Shown: in pieces, positions 24,490 through 32,897 of the stretch
Layout of the letters: each line of letters starts with the position of its first letter
Position numbering within the stretch: position 1 is the stretch's first letter
Origin: a bacterium
Lineage (GTDB): Bacteria > Planctomycetota > Phycisphaerae > UBA1845
Length of the DNA stretch: 34,513 bases
Reading direction: 5' to 3'
Assembly: GCA_024231775.1 (NCBI GenBank)
Contig: JAAEQG010000665.1
Span: 1-34,513 of the forward strand
Made by a program: the position numbers and the translations under genes
The notes under the pieces: generated by a model
Database searches by the model: none
What the model saw: the letters and a program-made list of their open reading frames with translations, nothing else
Told to the model about the DNA's origin: nothing

Positions 24490-24554
24490 TACGACCGGGC
24501 GGTCCCGCCCGCCGGATCATGACGTAAGACCGTACACGCATCGGAGGTTTACAC

Positions 24555-25043
24555 ATGAACGCCAAGGACGTAATCCTGAACTCGATCAACATGGGCCACG
24601 AAATCCTCACGACTTACTTGAGTGACTTCACGGACGCGGACTACATGGTCCGCCCCGTGGAGGGCGCCAACCACGCCGCGTGGCAGCTAGGCCACCTGAT
24701 CACCTCGGAGCGGGAGATGATGACCATGGTGGGCTGCACCATGCCCGACCTACCCGCGGGCTTCGCGGAGTCATACACCAAAGAAACGTCCTCCTCGGAC
24801 GATCCCTCGAAGTTCCACAAGAAGGAACAGTATGTGGCCCTGTTGGAGAAACAGCGGGCAGCCACCCTGGCGGCGCTCGAAGCCCTTCCCGAAAGCGATC
24901 TGGATAAACCGACTCCAGAATCCATGCAAGGGTATGCCCCGACCGTGGGATCTGCTTTCAACATCCTCGGCTTCCACGACGTCATGCACGGCGCCCAGTT
25001 CGTACCGTTGCGCCGCAAGCTCGGAAAACCCGTGCTGATTTAG
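24555..25043 (+). CDS. DinB family protein (putative metal-dependent hydrolase fold)
   Basis: The product has 162 residues, the family's length. DinB/YfiT-like four-helix bundles bind a metal with three His; here these would be His47 (AAWQLGHLITSE), His141 and His145 (GFHDVMHGAQF). Members include thiol transferases such as bacillithiol or mycothiol S-transferases, but the substrate cannot be told from the sequence. The ATG has GGAGG eight bases upstream. It follows the DUF1579 gene on the same strand. Confidence 0.88.
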   Translation: MNAKDVILNSINMGHEILTTYLSDFTDADYMVRPVEGANHAAWQLGHLITSEREMMTMVGCTMPDLPAGFAESYTKETSSSDDPSKFHKKEQYVALLEKQRAATLAALEALPESDLDKPTPESMQGYAPTVGSAFNILGFHDVMHGAQFVPLRRKLGKPVLI

Positions 25044-25462
25044 TACCTGTCCCATCCCCCCCCTCCCCTCCCCGGTCCATACGGCACACCAGGGAGGGGG
25101 GAGGTGGAGGGACGCTGCCCGGGAAGGCGAAACGCCTCCGCGTCCTGGCTACGCCGGGATGAACCCCACCCGGCGCGAGCGCATGAACTTGTGGGATCAC
25201 CTGTGCAGCGCGCCCGCCGGCGCTGCGCTGCGCACCGCGTAGACTTCACCAGCATCGCCCCCACCGTACCCAAGGAGCCCGCGTCGGCGCACGGACACCC
25301 CCGCGCGCAGGCCGCAGCCTATCGGACCTTCCGAATCGCGCTTGGTATTCGGTTGCTCGGTAGATTACCATGTCACCGGCAGGCATCATTCCTGTCCCAC
25401 AGTTTCGGGATAGGCTGCAGTAGGGGGTCAGTACGCACCAACACCAGGCATGAGGGAGTGTG
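25044..25462. other. Spacer with a large C/G-rich stem-loop
   Basis: Soon after the DinB-family stop, CCCCCCTCCC pairs with GGGAGGGGGG around a loop of about 23 bases, ending near 25106. No T-run follows, so its role in termination is uncertain. The remaining 350 bp show no gene; the short frames lack ribosome-binding sites. Confidence 0.4.
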
Positions 25463-26146
25463 ATGTTCAGGCGAGGACACGACACGGCGATTCTAGGGGT
25501 AGTGGTGTTGAGCCTGTCACTGCTGGTTGGATGCAACTCGCCCGGAGCGGGTGGGACCAAGCCCGACGACGCCCGCGTGGGAGACGTGGTCAACATCGAC
25601 GACGATGATACGCCCCCCTCCACCGACGACGCCACCACCTCGGGGATAGCTGACGAGGACGAGAACCCCGACGACGAAGGTAACGCTGATACCAACGGTG
25701 GCAGTACGGAAGACACCAGTCCGCCGACTGAAGACCCTCCGGCCAACACATCGGGCAGCGACGCCACGACCAACGGCCCCGAAGACCCCCTGCACCTGGA
25801 TCTCTCGGGCAGTTGGATGGATGGAGCTCGGGCAATCGAGATCACCCAGACCGGCTTCGAGGTCGAGGCCCTCTACGTCACTCCGTACATCTGCGTCCAT
25901 GATGACGGCTCGGGCGAATCGAGCCAGACCGATCTGGACTTCCGGGGAACCCTGACCGACGGCGAGCTGGTCGGCGAAACCTCTGCCTGCCGAGCCGGGC
26001 TCGGGTACGGGGTCGAGGTGGGTCTCACCTTCACCCCCATCCAGCTCACCGTCAACGAAGACCTGACCGAGCTGACCGGCACCTGGCACAACGCCCTCTT
26101 GAACGAGGATCTCCCGGTGACCATCATCCGCGCTGCCCCCCAGTGA
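25463..26146 (+). CDS. Lipoprotein with acidic linker, function unknown
   Basis: The product has 227 residues. The N-terminus has a basic start, a hydrophobic core and the lipobox LLVGC, so it is probably anchored in a membrane by lipid. Residues 27-110 form a low-complexity linker rich in Asp, Thr, Ser, Pro and Glu (for example DDDDTPPSTDDATTSG). The C-terminal 115 residues form a compact domain (LDLSGSWMDGARAIEITQTG to LTGTWHNALLNEDLPVTI) with GSW and GTW turns that suggest a small lipocalin-like beta barrel. No family is recognised. GAGGGAG precedes the ATG; a GTG directly before it at 25460 is the alternative. Confidence 0.8.
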   Translation: MFRRGHDTAILGVVVLSLSLLVGCNSPGAGGTKPDDARVGDVVNIDDDDTPPSTDDATTSGIADEDENPDDEGNADTNGGSTEDTSPPTEDPPANTSGSDATTNGPEDPLHLDLSGSWMDGARAIEITQTGFEVEALYVTPYICVHDDGSGESSQTDLDFRGTLTDGELVGETSACRAGLGYGVEVGLTFTPIQLTVNEDLTELTGTWHNALLNEDLPVTIIRAAPQ

Positions 26147-26217
26147 CCTTAATGGACCGCCCACCGGAGCCCTAACCACCCCACGCCTGGACACCACCGG
26201 AGCATGGGCATGGCGTA

Positions 26218-26283
26218 GCCGGGTGGCCCATCTCGTTGATTCGCCTCCAGGCCGGGTGGCCCATCTCGTTGATCCGCCTCCAA
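26218..26283 (+). repeat. Tandem 33-bp repeat, two copies
   Basis: 26218-26250 and 26251-26283 match at 31 of 33 positions (GCCGGGTGGCCCATCTCG and onward). A partial third relative, GCCGGGTGCCCCATC, is at 26346-26360. The unit is a multiple of three, but the surrounding frame lacks a ribosome-binding site and a plausible protein. Confidence 0.8.
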
Positions 26284-26354
26284 GCGGATCTCGAGGTGGG
26301 GGACAGACTGGCCGCGAAGATGCTCAAAAGACGCAAGGTTTGTGCGCCGGGTGC

Positions 26355-26381
26355 CCCATCCTTTGTTCAACAAAGGGTGGG
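26355..26381. repeat. Perfect-type hairpin CCCATCCTTTGTT / AACAAAGGGTGGG
   Basis: Thirteen positions on each side pair with one T-G wobble; the innermost two cannot form with a one-base loop. It lies in the gene-free 26147-26813 spacer. The flanking GGTGCCCC and GGGAGC look like the edges of a dispersed palindromic repeat. Confidence 0.55.
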
Positions 26382-26430
26382 AGCTTGCACGGTTTGAGCT
26401 TGCCGATCAGAGTCCGCATCGAACTGATGG

Positions 26431-26504
26431 AGCCGCGGATGCACACGGATCAACGCGGATTGGAGGACACCCCCATCCGCGTCCATCTGCGCCAATCCGC
26501 GGCT
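26431..26504. repeat. Imperfect inverted repeat of CGCGGAT motifs
   Basis: AGCCGCGGAT at 26431 pairs with ATCCGCGGCT at 26495-26504. Inside, further CGGATCAACGCGGAT and ATCCGCGTCCATCTGCG motifs pair imperfectly. This resembles the dispersed intergenic CGCGGAT-type palindromes seen in many bacteria. No gene is seen in the rest of this 667-bp spacer. Confidence 0.6.
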
Positions 26505-26813
26505 GGTCCTTCCCATTACACCGGGCGGCCTATCTTGCTGACCCGCTCCACCACGGTCGCGGATCGGAGAGGAGTCGTGTCGGCACGTCCAAACCGGATC
26601 CGGTATGACTCTCAACCTGCCCGCCACCCGGTTCCAGCCACCGAGGCAGAGCAGGTGACGGGCTGATGGCAACGCCACGGTTGACGCGAATCGCGATCTC
26701 TGCCAGCCTTCCTTAATCAGAGGACCAGCCCGGGCCGACCCCGGGGGCGCTTCCCGCACCGTCCCGCCAGCTCTCGGGTGGATTGGCGCTGGGTGCGGCG
26801 GGCAGGAGTGAAC

Positions 26814-27197
26814 ATGTACAAGCTCTTCCTGATCTTCGTTGGATCTGGTATCGGCGGCGTGCTGCGTTTCATGCTGAGCGGATGGACCAATCGTCTCGCC
26901 GGCGGCACCTTCCCCCTGGGCACGCTTCTGGTCAACGTGAGCGGATGCCTGCTGATCGGCTTCCTGACCGCCGCGTTCTCCGGACGATGGTTGATTCGGG
27001 AGGAGTATCGGATGGCTTTGCTGATCGGAGCGCTTGGCGGTTATACCACGTTCTCTACCTTCGGCTTGGAGACGTTCGCTCTGGTCAACGAAGGCCAGCA
27101 CGTCCGGGCCTTCGTCAACGTGTTTCTAAGCCTGGCGGTGGGCTTGGCCTGCGTTGGGGTTGGCTACCGACTGGCCACATCGTGGTTGGGAGTGTGA
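26814..27197 (+). CDS. crcB: Fluoride channel CrcB/Fluc
   Basis: The product has 127 residues and four membrane spans, the family's size. Fluc proteins form dual-topology dimers that export fluoride across the inner membrane. Signature segments are GSGIGGVLRFML near the N-terminus, FPLGTLLVNVSGCLLIGFL and GALGGYTTFSTFGLET, which includes the conserved Phe and the polar track. ATG 26814 has AGGAG six bases upstream; the longer frame to 26778 is not used. No fluoride riboswitch is recognised upstream. The DUF190 gene starts 5 bp after its stop, a pairing known from many bacteria. Confidence 0.95.
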   Translation: MYKLFLIFVGSGIGGVLRFMLSGWTNRLAGGTFPLGTLLVNVSGCLLIGFLTAAFSGRWLIREEYRMALLIGALGGYTTFSTFGLETFALVNEGQHVRAFVNVFLSLAVGLACVGVGYRLATSWLGV

Positions 27198-27201
27198 GCA
27201 A

Positions 27202-27558
27202 ATGAAGATTCCGCAAGACGGCTGTCTGCTTCGCGTGTTCATCGGCGAGAGCGACCGCTGGGGCAGTCAACCACTGTACGAAGCGATCGTTATGAAAGCC
27301 CGCGAGCTGCACCTGGCTGGGGCTACCGTTCTGCGCGGGCCGATGGGATTCGGTGCCCACAGCCGTCTGCATACCGCCAAGATTCTGTGCCTTTCCGAGG
27401 ATCTGCCGATGGTCATCGAGATCGTGGATAGCCAGAAAAAGATCGACGGTTTCATGCCCCACATAGACGAGATGGTCCGCGAGGGGTTGGTCACCCGCGA
27501 GAACGTGCGGGTCATCAAGTATCGCGCTTCGGCGGACGCCGAGCCCGAGGCTCAGTGA
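27202..27558 (+). CDS. DUF190 family PII-like protein, CrcB partner
   Basis: The product has 118 residues. MKIPQDGCLLRVFIGESDRWGSQPLYEAIVMKARE is the typical DUF190 start, followed by GATVLRGPMGFGAHS, LPMVIEIVDSQKKIDGFMPHIDEMV and EGLVTRENVRVIKY. DUF190 proteins are cytosolic, PII-like trimers often encoded next to crcB, so a regulatory role in fluoride export is likely but unproven. GGGAG within the crcB end serves as the ribosome-binding site, and translation is probably coupled. Confidence 0.92.
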   Translation: MKIPQDGCLLRVFIGESDRWGSQPLYEAIVMKARELHLAGATVLRGPMGFGAHSRLHTAKILCLSEDLPMVIEIVDSQKKIDGFMPHIDEMVREGLVTRENVRVIKYRASADAEPEAQ

Positions 27559-27668
27559 CATTCAAGCTGGCCTCCCTGGAGCGGGACCGGTTTACAGCGC
27601 TTGATTCGGAGGGTAGACTCCCCGCGACGCACGGGTAGACGAAGCGCAGCTTCTTATTGAAAGGATTC

Positions 27669-27770
27669 ATGATGGACAGCTCAGCGGATTCTGCAGTCAC
27701 CGCCATCTCCGGCGTGGTAACACTGTTCGGTCTCCTGGCCTTCTGGCTGCTCTACTTCTGGCGCCGTTAG
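27669..27770 (+). CDS. Small 33-residue single-span protein (candidate)
   Basis: ATG ATG at 27669 and 27672 follow AAAGGA and open a short frame, MMDSSADSAVTAISGVV and onward, ending in FWRR and TAG at 27768-27770. A polar N-terminus precedes a strongly hydrophobic segment (LFGLLAFWLLYFW), then two Arg, as in a membrane protein with its C-terminus in the cytoplasm. It is 111 bp after the DUF190 gene and may share its transcript. No family is recognised. The ribosome-binding site and clean topology argue that it is real, but proof is lacking. Confidence 0.5.
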   Translation: MMDSSADSAVTAISGVVTLFGLLAFWLLYFWRR

Positions 27771-28053
27771 CCAGACCGGCAGCCCGTCATCTGCGGGACC
27801 GGCGCATCGGCCGGACCTAAGGCCCACGCGAGCGGATCGATGGATCCCTAGGCCGAACCAACCGGCCCGCGCCCCGGGACCGGTAGGTGGGGGGTATGTC
27901 CTCGCTACCGTCGCCGCTTGGTCTGTGCGCGCGGCCTGCCGGCTTGGGGAGGATGCGCCGCAGAGGCGCACCCGGACCTCGAGGGCGCTCGAGGCTGGCC
28001 ACTGCGCGAGCCCGCACTCCGGGTGACGACCCTGCCCAAGGGTGACTCCAACC

Positions 28054-28929
28054 ATGACCAAGCCTGGCGGCCAATCGATCCATGAAGTCAACCGCCTGTC
28101 CTGGAACGCAGCCACCGCAGCCCACAACAGCCACAAGCACGACCAGGCTGGGTTTCTGCGCCAGGGCGGCAGTACGCTGTTCCCGGAGGAGATCGATCTG
28201 CTCGGGGAAGTTTCCGGTCGGCGCCTCCTGCACCTCCAGTGCAATGCGGGTCAGGACACGCTGAGCCTCGCTAGTCGCGGCGCGACGGTGACCGGCATCG
28301 ACATCAGTGACGAGGCGATCCGCTTCGCCAGGCAACTGTCCACCGAATCAGGAATACCCGCCACATTCGACCGGACCGACCTTTACGACTGGCTGGAAGC
28401 GCCGCCGGACGGCGACGCCCGCTTTGACATCGTCTTCTGCTCATATGGAGCCATCTGCTGGTTGTCCGATCTCGAACGATGGGCACGCGGCGTCGCCGGA
28501 ATGCTGATTCCCGGCGGCCGTTTCGTGACGCTCGAGTTTCACCCCGCCTCGATGATGTACAACGAACGGCTCGAGCTGGAGTACTCGTATTTCGGCAATG
28601 GCGTACCCCAGAAGTGGGAGGACGGAGTTGACGATTACGTAGCGGCCTCTGAGGACTGCCTGACGCCCTCCGGTTACCAGGACGGAATCGCAGCGTTCTC
28701 CAATCCTCACCCCGTTCACGAGTTCCAGTGGCACCTCGGCGCGATACTCTCGGCACTGTTGAACGCGGGTATGCACATTGCACAGTTCCACGAATACCCA
28801 TTCTCCAACGGAGCCCGCCTGTTCGAGAACATGCGCAAAGAACCGGGCGGCCGCTGGTTCCCCCCCAGCGATTTCCCCGCCATTCCGCTCATGTACGGAA
28901 TTGTGGCAGAGAAGCCTGCGCCCGGTTGA
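28054..28929 (+). CDS. Class I SAM-dependent methyltransferase
   Basis: The product has 291 residues. The SAM-binding motif I reads LLHLQCNAGQDTLSLASRGATVTGIDIS (about residues 58-85), with the acidic Asp at the end of strand 2. FDIVFCSYGAICWLSD is motif II, and GMLIPGGRFVTLEFHP the post-II strand. The C-terminal part (NPHPVHEFQWHLGAILSALLNAGM, then FHEYPFSNG) resembles small-molecule methyltransferases. The substrate is unknown. ATG 28054 (MTKPGGQSIHEVNRLSWNAA) is chosen; GTG 28042 is an alternative, and the ribosome-binding site is weak in both cases. The 283-bp spacer before it holds only small palindromes. Confidence 0.88.
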   Translation: MTKPGGQSIHEVNRLSWNAATAAHNSHKHDQAGFLRQGGSTLFPEEIDLLGEVSGRRLLHLQCNAGQDTLSLASRGATVTGIDISDEAIRFARQLSTESGIPATFDRTDLYDWLEAPPDGDARFDIVFCSYGAICWLSDLERWARGVAGMLIPGGRFVTLEFHPASMMYNERLELEYSYFGNGVPQKWEDGVDDYVAASEDCLTPSGYQDGIAAFSNPHPVHEFQWHLGAILSALLNAGMHIAQFHEYPFSNGARLFENMRKEPGGRWFPPSDFPAIPLMYGIVAEKPAPG

Positions 28930-29083
28930 TTCGTCACCTGCCACACCCGTGTCATACGCATTCTGGCTGGTTCTCGCGCTTGCGCCAGCCCGCTCGACCG
29001 ATGGTCCGCAAGCGGTGTTGCGTGGTATGGGCAATACACGTCACCTCTCAACCTCGTGATCCGCAATCGGGAGCCCCGCCTGG

Positions 29084-31129
29084 CTATTCACCTGATTCGG
29101 TGGCGCCCTCATCGGGCGGCGCAGTGTCCATGGGCAAGTATATCCTGAACGTGGTGCCCCGGCCGACTTCGCTTTCCACGTCGGTGCGCCCGCCGTGGGC
29201 TTGCACAATACGGGCGGCGACGGCTAGCCCCAAGCCGGTTCCCTCACCAGGGTCCTTGGTGGTGAAGAAGGGATTGAAGATCGCCTCCATGTGCTCCTGC
29301 GGAATCCCACAGCCGGTGTCGGAAACGCGAACGTAAACTTGACGGCGTTCGTCGTCACTGCCGGTCTGAATGGTCAGGGCGCCCCGCTCGTGCATCGCAT
29401 GCGCACCGTTGAGGATGATGTTCATGAACACCTGCTGCATCTGCGACTCATCCATGACCGTGTCCGGAAGTCTCCGGTCGAACTCGCGCGTAACGGTGAT
29501 GTCATGGAAGAGGGCCTGCTTCTCCAGGAGCCCCAGCGTCCGCGACACCACGTCGTTGACGTTGGCCGACTCCATATGCGCCTCCCTCTGACGCGAGAAC
29601 TCCAGCAACTCGGTGACGATCTTGCGGCAGCGAATCGCCTGCCGCACGATCTCGTCCAGATCCTCCCGGTGGGGACTGTCCGGCGGCAGGTCTTCCAGCA
29701 CCAGAGACGCAAAGGTGAGAATACCGCCCAGAGGATTGTTGATCTCGTGGGCGACGCCGGCGGCGAGTTGGCCCACCGACGCCAGCCGCTGCTGACGGGC
29801 CACCTGGGTCTGCACGCGCACCAGTTGTTCAGTGCGCTGCTCCACCTTCTGTTCCAGCGTCTTGGCCCACTGCTCGAGCTGGCTCTTCATCTCGCTGATG
29901 CGGTCCAACATGTCGTTAAAAGACATCCCCAGCAGCCCGAGCTCGCTCTGGTCGGTGATCCGCACGCGACGGCTGAGATCCTCCGCCGCCACACTCTGCG
30001 AAACGACCACCATCTCTTCCAGCGGGCGCACCAGGCTGCGGGTGAGCGCATAGGTGACGATCACGATCAGCAGAAAACAGAAGAGAGCGATCGCCGCGAA
30101 GATCAGGGTGACCTCGTCGCGCACGGCGGTGTACGGCCGCTCGAGCATGCCCACCCCCAGCATGCCGATGCGCTCGCCCGCGAGGTTGGCGATGGGTTCG
30201 TAGGCGGTGATATACCAGTCGTCCACCCCGTAGGTGCGCCCGATCCACGGCTCATTCCGCCCGATCACGGTCCGGTAGACATCCGCATCGACCCGCGTCC
30301 CCACGGCGCTCGCCCCATCCGCCGTCGTCAGGTTCGTGGTGATGCGCACGTCCTTCTGGAAGATCGTAGCCACCCCGCGGAACTGTCCCTCGTCGCGCAA
30401 GTCCCGATAGAGCGTTCCATTAATCTGCTGAACAATGCCCGGGGCTGCGGAATCGGCGGTGGCGGTCGAGCGATTGAGCAACTGGCCGGCATACACCACC
30501 GCGATGATGCGCCCGGTCTCGTCGGTCGCGGGCGCGGCAGCCAACAGGGCCATCCCGTCCTGCAGATCTGCCTCCTCTCCAGGCATCTCCCCCGGAACGG
30601 TGCCCGCCTCCGAAAGCCTGACCGCGGCCCGCTGAACCAGGGATGCCCCTTCCTCGGCAAGCACCACCCGAGGGATGATCTCCGTACTGGATGCGGACTC
30701 CCCGAGCAACGCCCGCGCCACCGGCGCCAAGCTCGCCACGACTTCCCCCGTAGTAGTATCACCGGCGGCGCGCATGATCACCGTGCCGGATGCGTCCGTC
30801 ACCGATAGGAAATCGATCTTGCGCTCCTGGCGGATGGCGTGAAGGTAGCCGGAGGCCGCCGCGGGCCGACCGGCGTCCAAAGCCTGCTGAAGGCGACCGC
30901 TGGAGGCTAGCAGCTCGACCGTCTGGTGAAGCTCCTGCAAACGGTGGTTGTAGATGCTCCGCGCCGCCGACAGACCGTAGATCATCTGACGACGGGCCTG
31001 TTCGAGCAACGCCCTGCCCGTCACGTGAATCCCGATCGCGGAGGTCGATAACCCACCCAGAATCAAGATCAGGGAGTAGCTGACCACGATGCGCGACTTA
31101 AGGGAGTGTGTCCAGCGAGGGGCTCTCAT
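29084..31129 (-). CDS. Membrane sensor histidine kinase with double-Cache sensor and HAMP domain
   Basis: The product has 681 residues. A membrane span (about 13-35) is followed by a long extracytoplasmic domain of the double-Cache type (to about residue 330, containing DDWYITAYEPI and LGVGMLERPY). A second span (VTLIFAAIALFCFLLIVIVTYAL), a HAMP linker and a coiled coil (LEQKVEQRTEQLVRVQTQVARQ) come next. The kinase core has HisKA with GVAHEINNPL (His461), then HATPase motifs VFMNIILNGAHAM (N box), VSDTGCGIP (G1) and GTGLGLAVAARIVQAHGG (G2). HEINNPL places it in the NtrB-like group, often paired with sigma-54 regulators, but none is adjacent. It is the last gene of a four-gene signalling operon. 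Confidence 0.92.
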   Translation of the reverse strand: MRAPRWTHSLKSRIVVSYSLILILGGLSTSAIGIHVTGRALLEQARRQMIYGLSAARSIYNHRLQELHQTVELLASSGRLQQALDAGRPAAASGYLHAIRQERKIDFLSVTDASGTVIMRAAGDTTTGEVVASLAPVARALLGESASSTEIIPRVVLAEEGASLVQRAAVRLSEAGTVPGEMPGEEADLQDGMALLAAAPATDETGRIIAVVYAGQLLNRSTATADSAAPGIVQQINGTLYRDLRDEGQFRGVATIFQKDVRITTNLTTADGASAVGTRVDADVYRTVIGRNEPWIGRTYGVDDWYITAYEPIANLAGERIGMLGVGMLERPYTAVRDEVTLIFAAIALFCFLLIVIVTYALTRSLVRPLEEMVVVSQSVAAEDLSRRVRITDQSELGLLGMSFNDMLDRISEMKSQLEQWAKTLEQKVEQRTEQLVRVQTQVARQQRLASVGQLAAGVAHEINNPLGGILTFASLVLEDLPPDSPHREDLDEIVRQAIRCRKIVTELLEFSRQREAHMESANVNDVVSRTLGLLEKQALFHDITVTREFDRRLPDTVMDESQMQQVFMNIILNGAHAMHERGALTIQTGSDDERRQVYVRVSDTGCGIPQEHMEAIFNPFFTTKDPGEGTGLGLAVAARIVQAHGGRTDVESEVGRGTTFRIYLPMDTAPPDEGATESGE

Positions 31130-31168
31130 TCGATGCGGTCAACTCTCCGTGGGGCGTTGGTCACCTGC

Positions 31169-32314
31169 TCATGGACCCGAACCGCTCGGGGACTCCGACA
31201 CCGCGGACGAGCTCCGCGCCAGTACGACCGAGAAGGTCGAGCCAACCCCCGGTTCGCTGGTCAGGGTGATGCGTCCGCAAAGCTCTTCCACGATCTTCTG
31301 GCAGATGGGCAGGCCCATCCCGGTTCCGCTCTGCACTGCGGCGTCCTCCCCCTTGGAGCGAAAGAACTCCTCGAATACACGGGAATGATCTTCGGCGGAG
31401 ATGCCCACCCCGGTGTCGATCACCGAGAGCGTAACCGTGGAATCATCCGCCTCGCCGATCACCCGCACCTCGCCGTCCGGACGATTGTACTTGACCGCGT
31501 TGCCCACCAGATTCGAAAGCACCATGCGCAGGCCGATCGGATCTCCGATCACCGGAGGAAGCTCATCCGGAAGTTCATCGCTCAGGGTAATCCTGCGCTC
31601 CCGGGCGGCGACGGCGTGGGTCTCCAGTACCTCGGCAAGCACGCCCTTCCAATACACCGGTATGCGCTCGGTGGCGAGTTGCCCCCCTTCGACCTTCGAG
31701 ATAGTCAGCCAGTCCCCGATGATCTCCAACATACTGGAGATCTTCTTCCCGGAACGCGCTATCCACTTCAAATGCTCAGGGGAGATCGAGTCACCCGCCT
31801 GATGACACAACACGTCCAGGTACTGCTGCACAGCCCCGAGCGGTGACTGAAGCTGGTGGGACACGAAGGTGACGAACTTGCGCGCCTGAGCCTCCTTCTC
31901 CTGACGCAGACGCTTGGACTCGGTCACCAGTTGGTGATGCTCCATCCCCCGAGCGATGATCACCCGCAGTTCGTCGGCGGTAAACGGCTTGGGGATGAAG
32001 TCGTACGCCCCGCCCTTCATGGATTCCACAGCCGTACTGACCGTAGCGAATCCGGTGATAACAATGACGACCAGGTCCGGATCGATCTTCTTGACCCGCT
32101 CGATCACCTCCATACCGCCCATCTCGGGCATCTTGAGGTCCACCACCAGCAGACTGGCCCCGATCTCCTCGATGCGACGCAAACCCGAGGGACCGTCGGC
32201 GTAGGTCTCCACCTTGTACCCGGTACGACGCAACGCCGCCTGGCATGCTCGGCGCATGGTCTCGTCGTCATCGATGACAATGATCGGCGTATCATCCACG
32301 GCTTGACTGTGCAC
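31169..32314 (-). CDS. Hybrid protein: receiver domain followed by histidine kinase
   Basis: The product has 381 residues and no membrane span. Residues 9-125 are a receiver domain (IVIDDDE, phospho-acceptor Asp59 in VVDLKMPEMGG, Lys109 in PKPF). A short helix (HHQLVTESKRLRQEKEAQARK) leads to HisKA with SHQLQSPLGAVQQYLD (His153) and a HATPase domain with NLVGNAVKYN, VIDTGVGIS and GTGMGLPICQKIVEELCG. The kinase is probably controlled by phosphorylation of its own receiver. At the position after His a Gln replaces the usual Glu, which may lower phosphatase or kinase activity. GTG 32314 is the start, with GGAG about ten bases upstream. It lies 39 bp before the sensor kinase gene. Confidence 0.92.
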   Translation of the reverse strand: MHSQAVDDTPIIVIDDDETMRRACQAALRRTGYKVETYADGPSGLRRIEEIGASLLVVDLKMPEMGGMEVIERVKKIDPDLVVIVITGFATVSTAVESMKGGAYDFIPKPFTADELRVIIARGMEHHQLVTESKRLRQEKEAQARKFVTFVSHQLQSPLGAVQQYLDVLCHQAGDSISPEHLKWIARSGKKISSMLEIIGDWLTISKVEGGQLATERIPVYWKGVLAEVLETHAVAARERRITLSDELPDELPPVIGDPIGLRMVLSNLVGNAVKYNRPDGEVRVIGEADDSTVTLSVIDTGVGISAEDHSRVFEEFFRSKGEDAAVQSGTGMGLPICQKIVEELCGRITLTSEPGVGSTFSVVLARSSSAVSESPSGSGP

Positions 32315-32355
32315 GGTTGGCCACTCCGGATTGACCCATTGACACGCTCGCCGGG

Positions 32356-32757
32356 CTACCCTGCAAGCATGCGCTCGACGCAGGGCAAGAACCGCCCGAT
32401 CTCCAGCGGTTTAGTGAAGTAGGCGTCGGGGGTAATCATCTCTACGTCGCCCGACATGGGGAAGAGCGTCGCGGGATCCTCGGTCACCGAAGAGACCATC
32501 ACCACGGGGATCTCCGCCACGTCCTGATAGTCGTCGCGGAACTTCAGCGCCTGAACCACTGTATACCCTTCCACCGAGCTCTCCATCATGATGTCGAGCA
32601 CGATCAGATCCGGCGGGTGGGCTCGGGCGGTCGCGAGTCCCTGGCGCCCACAGTCCGCCTCGCTGACTTCGTACCCCTCGCCCTCCAGCAGCGCGCGGGT
32701 AGACGCCCGGTAGTCCGCATCATCGTCTATGATCAGAATCTTGGCTTTGGACGGCAT
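32356..32757 (-). CDS. Receiver-only response regulator (copy 2 of a tandem pair)
   Basis: The product has 133 residues, one receiver domain without output domain. The acidic pocket is Asp11-Asp13, the phospho-acceptor Asp55 (DLIVLDIMM), and the conserved Lys116 lies in YFTKPLEIG. An insertion of about ten residues before this Lys (LFPMSGDVEMITPDA) is longer than in standard receivers and shared with the neighbour at 32898-33305. GGAGG lies eight bases before the ATG. Such proteins act in phosphorelays or bind partners when phosphorylated. The REC-kinase gene starts 41 bp downstream. Confidence 0.93.
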   Translation of the reverse strand: MPSKAKILIIDDDADYRASTRALLEGEGYEVSEADCGRQGLATARAHPPDLIVLDIMMESSVEGYTVVQALKFRDDYQDVAEIPVVMVSSVTEDPATLFPMSGDVEMITPDAYFTKPLEIGRFLPCVERMLAG

Positions 32758-32897
32758 CGCGTACGCCTCCGCAGAATGGTTCCTTTGCGACCTTATCCGT
32801 ATGCAACGGCGCCGTCAAGGAGGCCTGCCCACCACCATCCACCCCCGCCCCAGGTGGGGACTGGCCCGAAGAGCGCGCCCCATCGACCGCAGGCCGG

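Noticed and set aside
26700-26813. Fluoride riboswitch before crcB
   Set aside because: The conserved GGNGATGG-like start, pseudoknot and TGATG segments of the crcB motif were not found.
29291-30808. Long plus-strand open frame of about 505 codons
   Set aside because: It lies fully antisense to the dCache histidine kinase and has His/Arg-rich composition typical of a shadow frame in GC-rich DNA.
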